Source of the DNA: Oscillospiraceae bacterium
Lineage (GTDB): Bacteria; Bacillota; Clostridia; Oscillospirales; Ruminococcaceae
Length of the DNA: 53,021 nt
Assembly: GCA_022768245.1 (NCBI GenBank)
Contig: JALEMR010000065.1
Coordinates: forward strand, 1 to 53,021
Direction: 5' to 3'
The position numbers were made by a program, and so were the translations under genes. The notes beneath the pieces are model-generated. The model was not told the DNA's origin. It saw only the letters and a list, made by a program, of their open reading frames with translations, and made no database searches. Shown here in pieces: positions 24,220 to 33,221 of this stretch (position 1 is its first letter; each line of letters opens with the position of its first letter).

Positions 24220-26267
24220 ATCCCAACCGCAGAACAGAGCTTCTCGCTCCCGCAGGCGGTCCCGAAAGCGTCACAGCCGCCGTGCTGTGCGGCGCGGACG
24301 CCATATATATCGGCGGCGAAAGATTCTCCGCACGGGCAAATGCACGGAATTTCACCGACGGCGAGATAAAAGAGACCGTTAAATACTGCCATCTCCACGG
24401 AGTTAAGGTCCAGCGGGCAATGAACGTCATGATATTCGACAGCGAGACCGACGAGCTTGCAAGAGCTGCCGAATTTTCCGCCGAATGCGGCATAGACGCT
24501 CTCATAGTGCAGGACTGGGGCGCGGCGCGGATAATCAAGTCCGTGGTTCCAGATATGCCGATACACGCTTCCACCCAGATGTCGATACACACCGTCAAGG
24601 GCGCCGAGGAAGCCGTAAAAATGGGCTTTTCAAGAGTAGTCCTCTCCCGTGAGCTGCCGCTGGAAATAATCAGGGAGATATGCAGAACGGGCATCGAGAC
24701 CGAGGTGTTCGTCCACGGAGCGCTCTGCATGTGCGTTTCGGGACAGTGCTACATGAGCGCCGCCATAGGCTCCCGCAGCGCCAACCGCGGACAGTGCGCA
24801 CAGGCGTGCCGTCTGCCCTTCAATGCGCTTGGCGACGGCTCCGAAAGACATGACCTTTCACTTAAAGACCTTTCCTATATTGAAAATATTACCGCTCTCG
24901 CCGAAGCGGGAGTGTCCTCCTTCAAGATAGAGGGCAGAATGAAGCGAGCCGAATATGTAGCCGCTGCGGTCACTGCATGCAGAGCCGCGCTGAACGGCGA
25001 AAAGCCCGATATGGATACTCTCCGAGCCGTGTTCTCACGGAGCGGCTTCACCGACGGCTATCTTGACAGCAGAACGGGACGGGAAATGTTCGGTTACCGC
25101 CGCAAGGACGACGTTACAGCCGCTGCGGAGGTGCTCCCCGAGCTTAAGGAGCTGTACCGCTCCGAACAGCCCGTATATGCTCTTGATATGAAGCTGTCCG
25201 TGCAGGAAAACACGCCCGCCGTTCTTACTGCGGAATGCGGGGGCTTATCCGCCGAGGTGTCGGGGGATATCCCCGAAGCTGCGGTGAATCGTCCGCTGAC
25301 CGCGGAATACGCCGAAAAACAGCTGTCAAAGCTGGGCGGGACAGTCTACGGCATCGGCAGCTTTTCCGCCGATATCGGAGAGGGGCTTATCCTGCCCTGT
25401 TCCTCGCTGAACAGGCTGCGCAGAGACGCAGTTTCCGAGCTGGACAGGCTCATCACAGAAAAAAACACGCCTCATTATGCCATATATCCCGATTATTTCG
25501 AGGACTTCGGGGACATATACTCTCCCCGGGGCAAGGCAAAAACGAGACTTCGCATAAAGCACAGATATCAGCTTGAAGCCGCTTCGGAGCTTGCGGACTT
25601 CGTTATAATGCCCGCAGAAGAGGCTCCCGACAAGCCTGACGATAAGCTCATCATCGAGCCGCCTTGCTTTACCCTTGACGAAAAATTCAGCGCAAAGCTC
25701 CTTGACAGACTGGCAGAAAAGGGGTATAATAAGCTTTACTTCAGCAATATTGCACACATTGCTCTGGGAAGAGAACGGGGCTTTGAGCTTTTCGGCGGGT
25801 TCCGCCTGAACTGCGCCAATACCTACTCTGCTGCTCAGCTTGCGGATATGGGGCTCAAGGGCATTACCGCTTCCCTTGAAATGAAGCTTCACGACATTTC
25901 CGCTCTCGGCAATATGCTTGAAATAAGCGTGATAGTATACGGGAATATCCCCGTTATGCTCACCGTGAACTGCCCCGTCAGACAGGCTGCGGGCTGTAAA
26001 AGCTGCACGGGACATATCACCGACCGCACCGGGAGAAGCTTTAAGGTCTCCTGCGACAGAAAGCGCAGGGAATATGCCGAGGTCTATAACTGCGACACGC
26101 TTTACATGGCGGACAGGCTCGGCGAGATAAACGGCGCAGACTGCTTCGATTATTTCTTCACCGACGAGTCTGCCGACGAAATAAAGAAAATAATGGCTCG
26201 CTGCCGCAGCGGGGAGGCTCCCCGAAACGGCTTCACACGCGGACTGTATTACAGAGGAGTTCTCTGA
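24216..26267 (+). CDS. U32 family peptidase-like protein, long form (RlhA/YhbU-related)
   Basis: This 683-residue protein carries the U32 core at about 1-290, opening TELLAPAGGPESVTAAVLCG and including the signature TEVFVHGALCMCVSGQCYMS (about 165-184) and SFKIEGRMKRAEYVA. A long C-terminal part follows, as in the RlhA-type proteins linked to 5-hydroxycytidine formation in 23S rRNA. A cysteine group CPVRQAAGCKSCTGH near residue 590 may bind a cluster or metal. The GTG start overlaps the zapA stop by 4 nt, so translation is coupled to a division gene. The enzymatic role is by family only. Confidence 0.87.
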   Translation: MNPNRRTELLAPAGGPESVTAAVLCGADAIYIGGERFSARANARNFTDGEIKETVKYCHLHGVKVQRAMNVMIFDSETDELARAAEFSAECGIDALIVQDWGAARIIKSVVPDMPIHASTQMSIHTVKGAEEAVKMGFSRVVLSRELPLEIIREICRTGIETEVFVHGALCMCVSGQCYMSAAIGSRSANRGQCAQACRLPFNALGDGSERHDLSLKDLSYIENITALAEAGVSSFKIEGRMKRAEYVAAAVTACRAALNGEKPDMDTLRAVFSRSGFTDGYLDSRTGREMFGYRRKDDVTAAAEVLPELKELYRSEQPVYALDMKLSVQENTPAVLTAECGGLSAEVSGDIPEAAVNRPLTAEYAEKQLSKLGGTVYGIGSFSADIGEGLILPCSSLNRLRRDAVSELDRLITEKNTPHYAIYPDYFEDFGDIYSPRGKAKTRLRIKHRYQLEAASELADFVIMPAEEAPDKPDDKLIIEPPCFTLDEKFSAKLLDRLAEKGYNKLYFSNIAHIALGRERGFELFGGFRLNCANTYSAAQLADMGLKGITASLEMKLHDISALGNMLEISVIVYGNIPVMLTVNCPVRQAAGCKSCTGHITDRTGRSFKVSCDRKRREYAEVYNCDTLYMADRLGEINGADCFDYFFTDESADEIKKIMARCRSGEAPRNGFTRGLYYRGVL

Positions 26268-26310
26268 GCACGCGGCGGACCGCGTACTATAGTAAGAAAG
26301 GGGGATATGG

Positions 26311-28071
26311 GTGTATTTTACAGCTTTATATATCATATATACCGTGGGATTTCTGATATCCTGCGCCTGCGTTGCCGCAGTCATGGGTCAGAAGACCTCG
26401 GGACAGCAGAAGATAATGGCGGGAATGACCTTCTTCATCGCTGTGATGTGGCTGGGAAGCTGGCTCGGCATCCACAGTCAGACTCTCGGCGAAATGAACA
26501 TCTGCACGAAGATCACCTTCACGGGAAGCTGCCATGTATTCCTGTTTCAGCTTATGCTTATGTTCAGCTACTGCCGCGTTCAGCCGCCTAAGGTATTATA
26601 TCCTATGCTCTGCGGAGTCAACTGCATCATCAATATCGTTGCCTTTTCCATCGGTCGGGACGGTCTTTTCTTCGCTTCGGAGGAACTGCGCCAATACGGC
26701 GGCTTCAGCCTGCTTATAACCGCAAGCGGACCGTTCCATCAGCTTTATCTGGCAATGGAGGTCTTATACAGCATTATCATGCTCATCACCGCCGTGATAA
26801 GCGTTATCCACGACAGCGACAGGCTTGTCCCAGTGGGCGGTTTTACCTTTGCAGTCTTGATACCCACTGCCTGTTCTCTGCTTTATGCCAACAGCTACAC
26901 CGAAATGGATTTCACCCCCGTGGGCTTCCTCGTTTCGGAGATCATTATTTTCCTGCTTATTTACGGCTCCAAGATATACGACGTTCAGGATACCGCAAGA
27001 CAATATGTGTTCGATTCCTTAGAGGACGGCATTATCGTTCTGGACCGTCATCAGCGGCTCAAGGGCTATAATGAGATAGCAAAGCAGATATTCCCCGAAC
27101 TGAGATACTCCAAGCCCGATACGCCCATTGACGACGCTTCACCCGATATCAACAAGATCCTCTACGAAAAGGCAGCCAAGGATATCGAGGTGGGCTCCAG
27201 AGTATACCGTCCCTCCATCACAAAAATAACCGATGACAAGGATAAAAAGCATATCAACGGCTACGTGATACGTGCCACCGACGTCACCGAACAGCAGCGC
27301 AATTTAGAGCTTATCAACAACTATCAGCGCAACCTTGAACGGGATGTCAGGGAAAAGACTGCCCGTATCCTCAAAATGCAGGAGCAGACCATTTTCAGCT
27401 TCGCTACTCTCGTTGAAAGCCGCGACAGCCTGACAGGCGAACACGTCCGCAGGACAAGCGATTACGTGGCAGTGCTGGCAGCGGAAATGAAAAACCGCGG
27501 AATGTACCCCAGAGTCATCACCTCCTCCTATCTGGAACAGCTTCGTATGGCTGCGCCTCTGCACGACATCGGCAAGATAAAGATACCCGACAGCATACTT
27601 AAAAATCCCGGCAAGCTCAGCCCCGAGGAATTTGAGATAATGAAATCTCACACCGTGGAGGGCGGAAAGATAATCGAAGACACTCTCAAGGAAATTGAGG
27701 GCGACAACTTCTTCCTCATTGCAAAGGAGGTAGCCGTTTATCATCATGAAAAGTGGAACGGCACGGGCTACCCCTATGGCACAAAGGGCGAGGAAATACC
27801 CATAAGCGCAAGGATCATGGCGGTAGCCGATTTCTTCGACGCGCTGACCTCCGCCCGCTCCTACAAGAAGGCATACTCGGCGTCTAAGGCTTATCAGATA
27901 CTCATGGAGGAATCGGGCAAGTCCTTCGACCCAAGAGTCGTTGACTGCTTCATGCGCAGCCGCGGCGAGATAGAGAAAATACTGGTCAAATACGGCGGCT
28001 CTCTTGAGGCGGAGGACGACGTTCTCTCCGACAGAGACAAGGCCATGAGCAGATTAAGGAATGGTTTCTGA
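26311..28071 (+). CDS. Seven-TM sensor with PAS-like linker and HD-GYP phosphodiesterase domain
   Basis: The 586-residue protein starts at GTG 26,311 (AAAGGGGG 6 nt upstream). It has seven predicted transmembrane helices up to about residue 220, a histidine-kinase-like 7TM sensor. A PAS-like region follows (about 230-325; FDSLEDGIIVLDRHQRLKGY), then a coiled coil (330-360) and an HD-GYP domain. His418-Asp419 and HHExWNGTGYP (478-488) are intact, so it should hydrolyse cyclic di-GMP. The ligand sensed is unknown. It is followed at once by a DUF4321 gene, so the operon runs on. Confidence 0.9.
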   Translation: MYFTALYIIYTVGFLISCACVAAVMGQKTSGQQKIMAGMTFFIAVMWLGSWLGIHSQTLGEMNICTKITFTGSCHVFLFQLMLMFSYCRVQPPKVLYPMLCGVNCIINIVAFSIGRDGLFFASEELRQYGGFSLLITASGPFHQLYLAMEVLYSIIMLITAVISVIHDSDRLVPVGGFTFAVLIPTACSLLYANSYTEMDFTPVGFLVSEIIIFLLIYGSKIYDVQDTARQYVFDSLEDGIIVLDRHQRLKGYNEIAKQIFPELRYSKPDTPIDDASPDINKILYEKAAKDIEVGSRVYRPSITKITDDKDKKHINGYVIRATDVTEQQRNLELINNYQRNLERDVREKTARILKMQEQTIFSFATLVESRDSLTGEHVRRTSDYVAVLAAEMKNRGMYPRVITSSYLEQLRMAAPLHDIGKIKIPDSILKNPGKLSPEEFEIMKSHTVEGGKIIEDTLKEIEGDNFFLIAKEVAVYHHEKWNGTGYPYGTKGEEIPISARIMAVADFFDALTSARSYKKAYSASKAYQILMEESGKSFDPRVVDCFMRSRGEIEKILVKYGGSLEAEDDVLSDRDKAMSRLRNGF

Positions 28072-28073
28072 TA

Positions 28074-28346
28074 ATGAAAGGGATAAACAAAACTATAGCT
28101 TTCCTGTTTTTCCTGCTGGCGGGGGTCGTCCTCGGCACGGTGCTGGGAAAGCTTTGTGCGGGCGTATCTTTTTTAAGCTGGCTCGCCTATACTATGTCGG
28201 TGGGTCTGGGCACAAGCTCTCCGCTGGTGCTCGACCTCATCGTGTTCAAGCTCAGCTTCGGCTTCCAGCTGAACGTCAACGCCGCACAGATCCTCTGCGT
28301 AATTACAGCGCTGATAATCTACAACAAGACCTGCAAAAGCCTGTGA
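28074..28346 (+). CDS. DUF4321 family small membrane protein
   Basis: This 90-residue protein has three hydrophobic segments: AFLFFLLAGVVLGTVLGKL (about 9-27), a middle helix, and AQILCVITALIIY near the end. The central VLDLIVFKLSFGFQLNVNAA matches the DUF4321 family seen in Clostridia near mreB/maf-type genes. Its function is unknown. The ATG follows the HD-GYP stop by 2 nt, which makes co-translation likely. Confidence 0.75.
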   Translation: MKGINKTIAFLFFLLAGVVLGTVLGKLCAGVSFLSWLAYTMSVGLGTSSPLVLDLIVFKLSFGFQLNVNAAQILCVITALIIYNKTCKSL

Positions 28347-28351
28347 ATCGA

Positions 28352-28456
28352 GCAGTACCCGGTACTGTGAATTATGGACTAATGACTATGTAGTATGTAC
28401 TATGTACTCTTCACCAATGACTAAGTACCGGGTACTATGTACTAAGTACTCTCCAA
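28352..28456. repeat. Intergenic TAGTAC-rich degenerate repeat block
   Basis: Repeated units such as AGTACCCGGTACT (about 28,353), ACTATGTACT and AAGTACCGGGTACT (about 28,424) form imperfect direct and inverted repeats. Similar units occur at 43,398-43,457. The block ends about 8 nt before the ATG of the next gene and occupies the place where a ribosome site would be. Confidence 0.6.
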
Positions 28457-28464
28457 ACGCCGCT

Positions 28465-29112
28465 ATGAACTCTACAATAAAAGCTGTTATATTCGATCTG
28501 GACAATACTCTTGCCGACAGGAAATACTCATATAAAATGCATGCCGAAGCCTGCGGAAGGCTTTTTTTAAAGGATATCTCTCTCCTTGACCGCTTCTGCA
28601 CGCGGCTCATCGGACTGGACAACAACGGCTACGCCGACAAGGAAAAGGTATACAAAACTATATATGAGGAATTTCCGCTGACCGGCACTCCCGCCGAAAT
28701 GTCCGCAAAATGGAACGAAAATGCGGGGATATTTACCCGACCCGAACCCTTCGCCGAGGATATCCTTATCTATTTACAGGATAAGTATACCCTCGCTCTG
28801 CTTACAAACGGGTATTCTCTCACACAGAATATCAAGCTGGACAGGACGGGACTGCGGAAGTATTTTGCGGCAGTGGTAGTCTCCGAGGACACGGGGACTG
28901 CAAAGCCCGACCCCGAGATATTCCGCCTGACCTGCAAAAAAACAGGCGTTTCGGAAAAGGAATGCGTTTACGTCGGCGACCATTTTGAAAATGATATCAA
29001 GGGCGCTCTTTCCGCAGGAATGAACGCCGTTCTTTACGACAGATACGGCACCTCAAGGGAAAACTATCCGTATACTGTCCGCTCCCTCGGGGAACTTAAA
29101 AAAATCCTTTGA
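28465..29112 (+). CDS. HAD-superfamily hydrolase (YjjG-like)
   Basis: The 215-residue protein from the ATG at 28,465 begins MNSTIKAVIFDLDNTLADR, with the HAD nucleophile in DLDNT. Motif II is LLTNGYS and the later motifs include TAKPDPEIFR and YVGDHFENDIKGA. The order fits subfamily I HADs such as YjjG, which dephosphorylate nucleotides or sugar phosphates; the substrate is unknown. An upstream extension from 28,402 reads through a repeat and is rejected. No Shine-Dalgarno lies before this ATG because of the repeat, so expression may be low. It ends 14 nt before the PBP gene start. Confidence 0.82.
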   Translation: MNSTIKAVIFDLDNTLADRKYSYKMHAEACGRLFLKDISLLDRFCTRLIGLDNNGYADKEKVYKTIYEEFPLTGTPAEMSAKWNENAGIFTRPEPFAEDILIYLQDKYTLALLTNGYSLTQNIKLDRTGLRKYFAAVVVSEDTGTAKPDPEIFRLTCKKTGVSEKECVYVGDHFENDIKGALSAGMNAVLYDRYGTSRENYPYTVRSLGELKKIL

Positions 29113-29126
29113 CCGAAAGGAACTCC

Positions 29127-31607
29127 ATGAAAGGTATTTTAGAAAAGCTTCGGGCATATTTTTTCGTCATACTCACAATAGCCGCCGCCTGCGCGGGAGT
29201 GTACCGCCTGATGAAGCTACAGATAGTCGAGGGCGACAGCTATCTTCAGAAATCACGCACCACTACAGTTGAAACACAGGTCATCGACGCGCCCCGCGGT
29301 GAGATAGTGGACGCTTCGGGAAATGCTCTCGTCAGCAATAAATCCTGCTTCAACGTTATCGTGGACAAGGCATTCTTTCCCTCCGACGACCCGGAGATAA
29401 ACCGCATTATCCTCCGCACCGCAGAGATACTCCGCGAGGAAGGCTCCGACTGGGAGGATATACTGCCCATATCGAAAGCTCTCCCCTTCGCTGTCGACGA
29501 TACCAACGAGAACAAGGTCACCGAGATGCGCAGGCACATCGGCGTGCAGATATATGCCTCCCCCGACCAGTGTATCGCCGCAATGTGCGACAATTACGGC
29601 ATATCCGACGACTATTCCGCCGAAGAAAAGCGCCTTATCGCAGGCGTGAGATATACCATGGACAAGCGGAATTTCTCCGTGGCGAATACCTATACCTTCT
29701 CCGAAGATATATCCATGAACACCGTCATCAAGATAAAGGAGGCCTCCTTTGAGCTTGACGGGATAGATATCATCGAGGACGCGGCGCGTACCTACGGCGA
29801 CGGCGACGTTGTGCCCCACCTTATCGGAACGGTGGGAGCTATCGACGCAGAGGAATACGCCGAGCTGAAAGCCAAGGGCTACGCTATGGACGACAGCGTG
29901 GGCAAAAGCGGAATCGAGCTTGCCATGGAAAGCACTCTCCGCGGACAGAAGGGTACACGTACTATCGAAATGCAGGACGGACGCGCCGTTTCGGACGTTG
30001 TTTCCGAGGAGGCTGTCCCCGGAAATACGGTCAAGCTCACCGTTGACAGCGACTATCAGCGGGATGTGCAGACTATCCTCGAAAATCACATATCATGGCT
30101 GCAGAACCAGACTCTCCCCGACGCTGCGGGCACAAGCGCCGACGCGGGAGCTATCGTCGTACTGAACGCAAAGACAGGCGCTCTGCTGGCTGCTGCCACT
30201 GCGCCCACATACAATCTCAACGACTATATCAACAGCTACTCCGAGGTGGCGTCCCGACCCAATTCTCCGCTGACCAACCGTGCAGTGAACGGACTGTACC
30301 GTCCCGGCTCCACCTTCAAGACCATAACCGCCACGGCTGCCCTCAACGAGGGGATAATCAACACAAATACCATAATACGCTGCAACAGCGTCTACGACTA
30401 CTGGGAGGACTACAAGCCCAAATGCACAGGCTGGCACGGCTCTATCAACGTGGTCACGGCGCTTAAGGAGTCCTGCAACATATTCTTCTACGAAACGGGA
30501 AGGATAATGGGGATAGATACTCTCCGAAGCTATGCGGAAATGTTCGGCTTCGGCGGCGAGGCGGGTCTCGAAACGGGCAGAGGTCTCAAAAGAGGCTATA
30601 TCGCCTGCCCCGAGACATATGATATCCTCGGCATGGACTGGCAGGCGGGAAATATCGTACAGACCGCTATCGGACAGTCCGAAACTGCGGTAACTCCCCT
30701 GCAGATGGCGGCACAGGCAATGACTATCGCCAACAAGGGCACCCGCTATCAGACCTATATGGTGGACAGCGTGTACACCTACAACATGGAGTCCCTCGTT
30801 TCAAAGACACAGCCTGTCATCGCAGCACAGATTCCCGACAAGACGGGGTATACCTTCGATACCGTTATCGAGGGCATGAAGCAGGCTGCGGATTTTACCG
30901 AGTATAACTATCCCAAGCCCCGTGAAAAGGATTATTACACGGGAAAATATCTGCTGTCCGACCTGCCCTGTGAGGCGGCTATCAAGACGGGTACTCCCCA
31001 GATGACCTCCCAGGAGGACACAGGCTCGGCGTTTATCGGATTCTATCCCGCAGACGACCCCGAGATAGCTTTTGCAGGATTTATCGAACACGGAGAATAC
31101 TCCAAGTTCATGGTAAGGCAGATAATCGAAGCCTATTACAATGAGGATTATGAGATATCGCTCCTTTCCGAGGGGTATGTTCCCAAGGAGCACGAGCCCT
31201 CAGATGTGCTTTCCGATACCGATGAGGATTCCTCCGAGGACGGCTTCTATGAGGATACCTACACCGAAACGGAGACTGCTCGGACGGAACCCGAGGAGAC
31301 CGAACCCGAGGAAACAAAAGCTCCCGAGGAAGCAGCGGAGGTCACCGAAGCGCCGTCGGAAACAGTGACCGATACGGCGGAGACGATGCCCGATCTGCCC
31401 GAAACGGAGATATTCTCCGATACGCTGCCCCCTGCGGATATCCCCGCTGTGACAGCGCCCACGGTGACAATGCCTCCCGTGACCGAGGAGGAGCAGACCG
31501 TATCGGCTCCCGATACCGAGACTTCGGTATCGGAAGCTCCCGAAAGCAGCGCCGAAAATGATGAGATACCCACCGATTCGGACACTCCCCCGCCCGAATC
31601 GGAATAA
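29127..31607 (+). CDS. Class B penicillin-binding protein (PBP2/MrdA-like) with acidic tail
   Basis: The 826-residue protein starts at ATG 29,127 (GAAAGGA just upstream); an earlier in-frame TTG lacks a ribosome site. One transmembrane helix (about 11-28) is followed by a dimerisation domain and a transpeptidase domain with Ser395 and Lys398 in RPGSTFK, SxN as Ser449-Cys450-Asn451 and KTG at 620-622. This is a peptidoglycan crosslinking enzyme of elongation or sporulation type. It is unusual for an extracytoplasmic Glu/Thr/Pro-rich tail of about 125 residues (about 700-826), long and repetitive, with no PASTA domain. Such a tail suggests a wall-spanning or flexible linker. Confidence 0.9.
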   Translation: MKGILEKLRAYFFVILTIAAACAGVYRLMKLQIVEGDSYLQKSRTTTVETQVIDAPRGEIVDASGNALVSNKSCFNVIVDKAFFPSDDPEINRIILRTAEILREEGSDWEDILPISKALPFAVDDTNENKVTEMRRHIGVQIYASPDQCIAAMCDNYGISDDYSAEEKRLIAGVRYTMDKRNFSVANTYTFSEDISMNTVIKIKEASFELDGIDIIEDAARTYGDGDVVPHLIGTVGAIDAEEYAELKAKGYAMDDSVGKSGIELAMESTLRGQKGTRTIEMQDGRAVSDVVSEEAVPGNTVKLTVDSDYQRDVQTILENHISWLQNQTLPDAAGTSADAGAIVVLNAKTGALLAAATAPTYNLNDYINSYSEVASRPNSPLTNRAVNGLYRPGSTFKTITATAALNEGIINTNTIIRCNSVYDYWEDYKPKCTGWHGSINVVTALKESCNIFFYETGRIMGIDTLRSYAEMFGFGGEAGLETGRGLKRGYIACPETYDILGMDWQAGNIVQTAIGQSETAVTPLQMAAQAMTIANKGTRYQTYMVDSVYTYNMESLVSKTQPVIAAQIPDKTGYTFDTVIEGMKQAADFTEYNYPKPREKDYYTGKYLLSDLPCEAAIKTGTPQMTSQEDTGSAFIGFYPADDPEIAFAGFIEHGEYSKFMVRQIIEAYYNEDYEISLLSEGYVPKEHEPSDVLSDTDEDSSEDGFYEDTYTETETARTEPEETEPEETKAPEEAAEVTEAPSETVTDTAETMPDLPETEIFSDTLPPADIPAVTAPTVTMPPVTEEEQTVSAPDTETSVSEAPESSAENDEIPTDSDTPPPESE

Positions 31608-31695
31608 GACTTTTTTCGCCATTTAAAAATGCACAAATTTCCGCCGTACTTTTAATAGAAATATAACAAAAATGTGCAGAGAGGATAAAAATCCT

Positions 31696-31723
31696 TTGAC
31701 TTTTCTGTATTTTGTGGTAAAAT
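31696..31723 (+). promoter_or_regulatory. Candidate promoter for the minD-mgsA operon
   Basis: TTGACT (31,696-31,701) and TAAAAT (31,718-31,723) are separated by 16 bp. The roughly 130-nt leader contains small hairpins (GCCGCTCACGGC near 31,774) but no riboswitch that I can name. Confidence 0.55.
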
Positions 31724-31854
31724 ATAATTAACCGATAATGTTCATGAGGGGGTATTCTTTTTTATGCCGCTCACGGCAGAAGGACCGCAGATCTTCTGCT
31801 GAAAAAATGTGCATTTAACTAATCTTCCGAAATCTGCGGAGAAATGGAGCTGTC

Positions 31855-32601
31855 ATGTCAAAAATCATAGCTGTAACTTCAGGTAAAGGCGGAACGGGAA
31901 AATCTTCCATCTGCGCCGAACTGGGATTCGCCCTCGCAAAGCAGGGTCACAGAACTTTGATCATTGAACTTGACTTCGGACTCAGATGTCTGGACATTAT
32001 GCTGGGCGTAAAGGACGATATAACCTATGATCTCGGCTCGGTGCTTAAGGGCGAATGTGATATATATAAGGCAACTACTCAGGTAAAGCTTGCTACAAAT
32101 CTCAGCATCGTCTGCGCTCCCGAGGACCCATTCGCTAAGGTGGACGCCGAGACTATAAAGAATATCTGCCAGGAAATGAGAAAGTATTACGAGTATATCA
32201 TCGTGGATACTTCTGCGGGCACAAATGAAAGCGTTTTCGACGTTGTTGAACAGTCCGACCTTATCCTTATAAATACAACTCCCGACCCTATCTGCGTCCG
32301 CGACGCGAGAACCATGTCCGACGAGTTCTATAAGAGAGGAAACAAAAAGCAGCGCCTTATCATCAATAAGGTAAATCCCGATATATTCAAGGCTGACCTT
32401 ATCGTCGATCTGGACGAGATAATCGACACCGTAGGCGTTCAGCTTATCGGCGTTATCCCCGACGATTCTGCCGTTATCATCGCAACGGGCAAGGGCGAGC
32501 CTCTTCCCTCTTCGTCGCTGGCATTCAAGGCGTTCGACGCTATCTCCAAGCGCATTAAGGGCGAGGACATTCCTCTCAGCTTCAAGGTGCTTCTCCAGTA
32601 A
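31855..32601 (+). CDS. minD: MinD-like ATPase of the ParA/MinD family
   Basis: This 248-residue protein has the deviant Walker A SGKGGTGKSSIC (residues 9-20), Walker B-like LIIELDFGLR and DTSAGTN, matching MinD, which recruits the FtsZ inhibitor to the poles. It is shorter than normal MinD (about 265): the C-terminal amphipathic membrane-targeting helix seems missing, as the protein ends GEDIPLSFKVLLQ. It therefore may be a soluble MinD-like ATPase. There is no minC or minE in the window. It is followed 74 nt later by an MgsA-like gene, an association common in Clostridia. Confidence 0.75.
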   Translation: MSKIIAVTSGKGGTGKSSICAELGFALAKQGHRTLIIELDFGLRCLDIMLGVKDDITYDLGSVLKGECDIYKATTQVKLATNLSIVCAPEDPFAKVDAETIKNICQEMRKYYEYIIVDTSAGTNESVFDVVEQSDLILINTTPDPICVRDARTMSDEFYKRGNKKQRLIINKVNPDIFKADLIVDLDEIIDTVGVQLIGVIPDDSAVIIATGKGEPLPSSSLAFKAFDAISKRIKGEDIPLSFKVLLQ

Positions 32602-32675
32602 CATATACGTACATTTATATAATCGCTTATAAAGGCACAGACCTAATTTAAAACAAAGGAGATGTATTTTAACCC

Positions 32676-33077
32676 ATGAACATTGCACTAATTGCGCATG
32701 ATTCCAAGAAAGAGCTGATGGTACAGTTCTGCATTGCCTACTGCGGAATACTTTCCCGCCATAACATCTGTGCAACGGGCACAACGGGAAAACAGGTCTC
32801 TCAGGCCACCGGGCTTGATATACAGCGCTATTTAAGCGGCAGTCAGGGCGGCGGACAACAGATCGGAGCAAGAATATCCTGCAATGAGATCGACCTTCTG
32901 CTCTTTTTCAGAGATCCGCTTTCTCCCAAGCCCCATGAACCCAACGACATGGATCTGCTTCGTCTCTGCGATGTGCACAATATTCCTGTCGCTACAAACA
33001 TCGCAACTGCGGAAGCACTTATCCACGCCCTTGAAAGAGGCGACCTCGACTGGCGTGAGATCGTTAATCCTAACTGA
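32676..33077 (+). CDS. mgsA: Methylglyoxal synthase-like protein lacking catalytic aspartates
   Basis: The 133-residue protein clearly has the methylglyoxal synthase fold: [13 protein letters not shown] (His8), [31 protein letters not shown] and [11 protein letters not shown]. The aligned E. coli catalytic residues Asp71 and Asp101 are changed: GGDQQ reads GGGQQ (Gly60), and PHDPD reads PHEPN (Asn90). His8 and His87 are kept. The enzyme would normally make methylglyoxal from dihydroxyacetone phosphate; this copy may be inactive or phosphate-sensing. The AAAGGAGATG site gives the start. A strong terminator region follows. Confidence 0.75.
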   Translation: MNIALIAHDSKKELMVQFCIAYCGILSRHNICATGTTGKQVSQATGLDIQRYLSGSQGGGQQIGARISCNEIDLLLFFRDPLSPKPHEPNDMDLLRLCDVHNIPVATNIATAEALIHALERGDLDWREIVNPN

Positions 33078-33171
33078 TCTTTGTTTTTTATGACATACAC
33101 TTACACATAGTATTTTATTTGCTGTAATGCCGCATGCTCTCTGCAAAGCGGCTGCCGAAGAAAATCCACTG

Positions 33172-33220
33172 CAAAAAAAACAGTAAACAGAGTCCGCTTC
33201 TGTTTACTGTATTTTTTTTG
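33172..33220. terminator. Bidirectional terminator between mgsA and the Fur-family gene
   Basis: ACAGTAAACAGA (33,180-33,191) and TCTGTTTACTGT (33,199-33,210) form a perfect 12-bp stem flanked by an A-run on one side and eight T on the other. Confidence 0.8.
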
Positions 33221-33221
33221 C

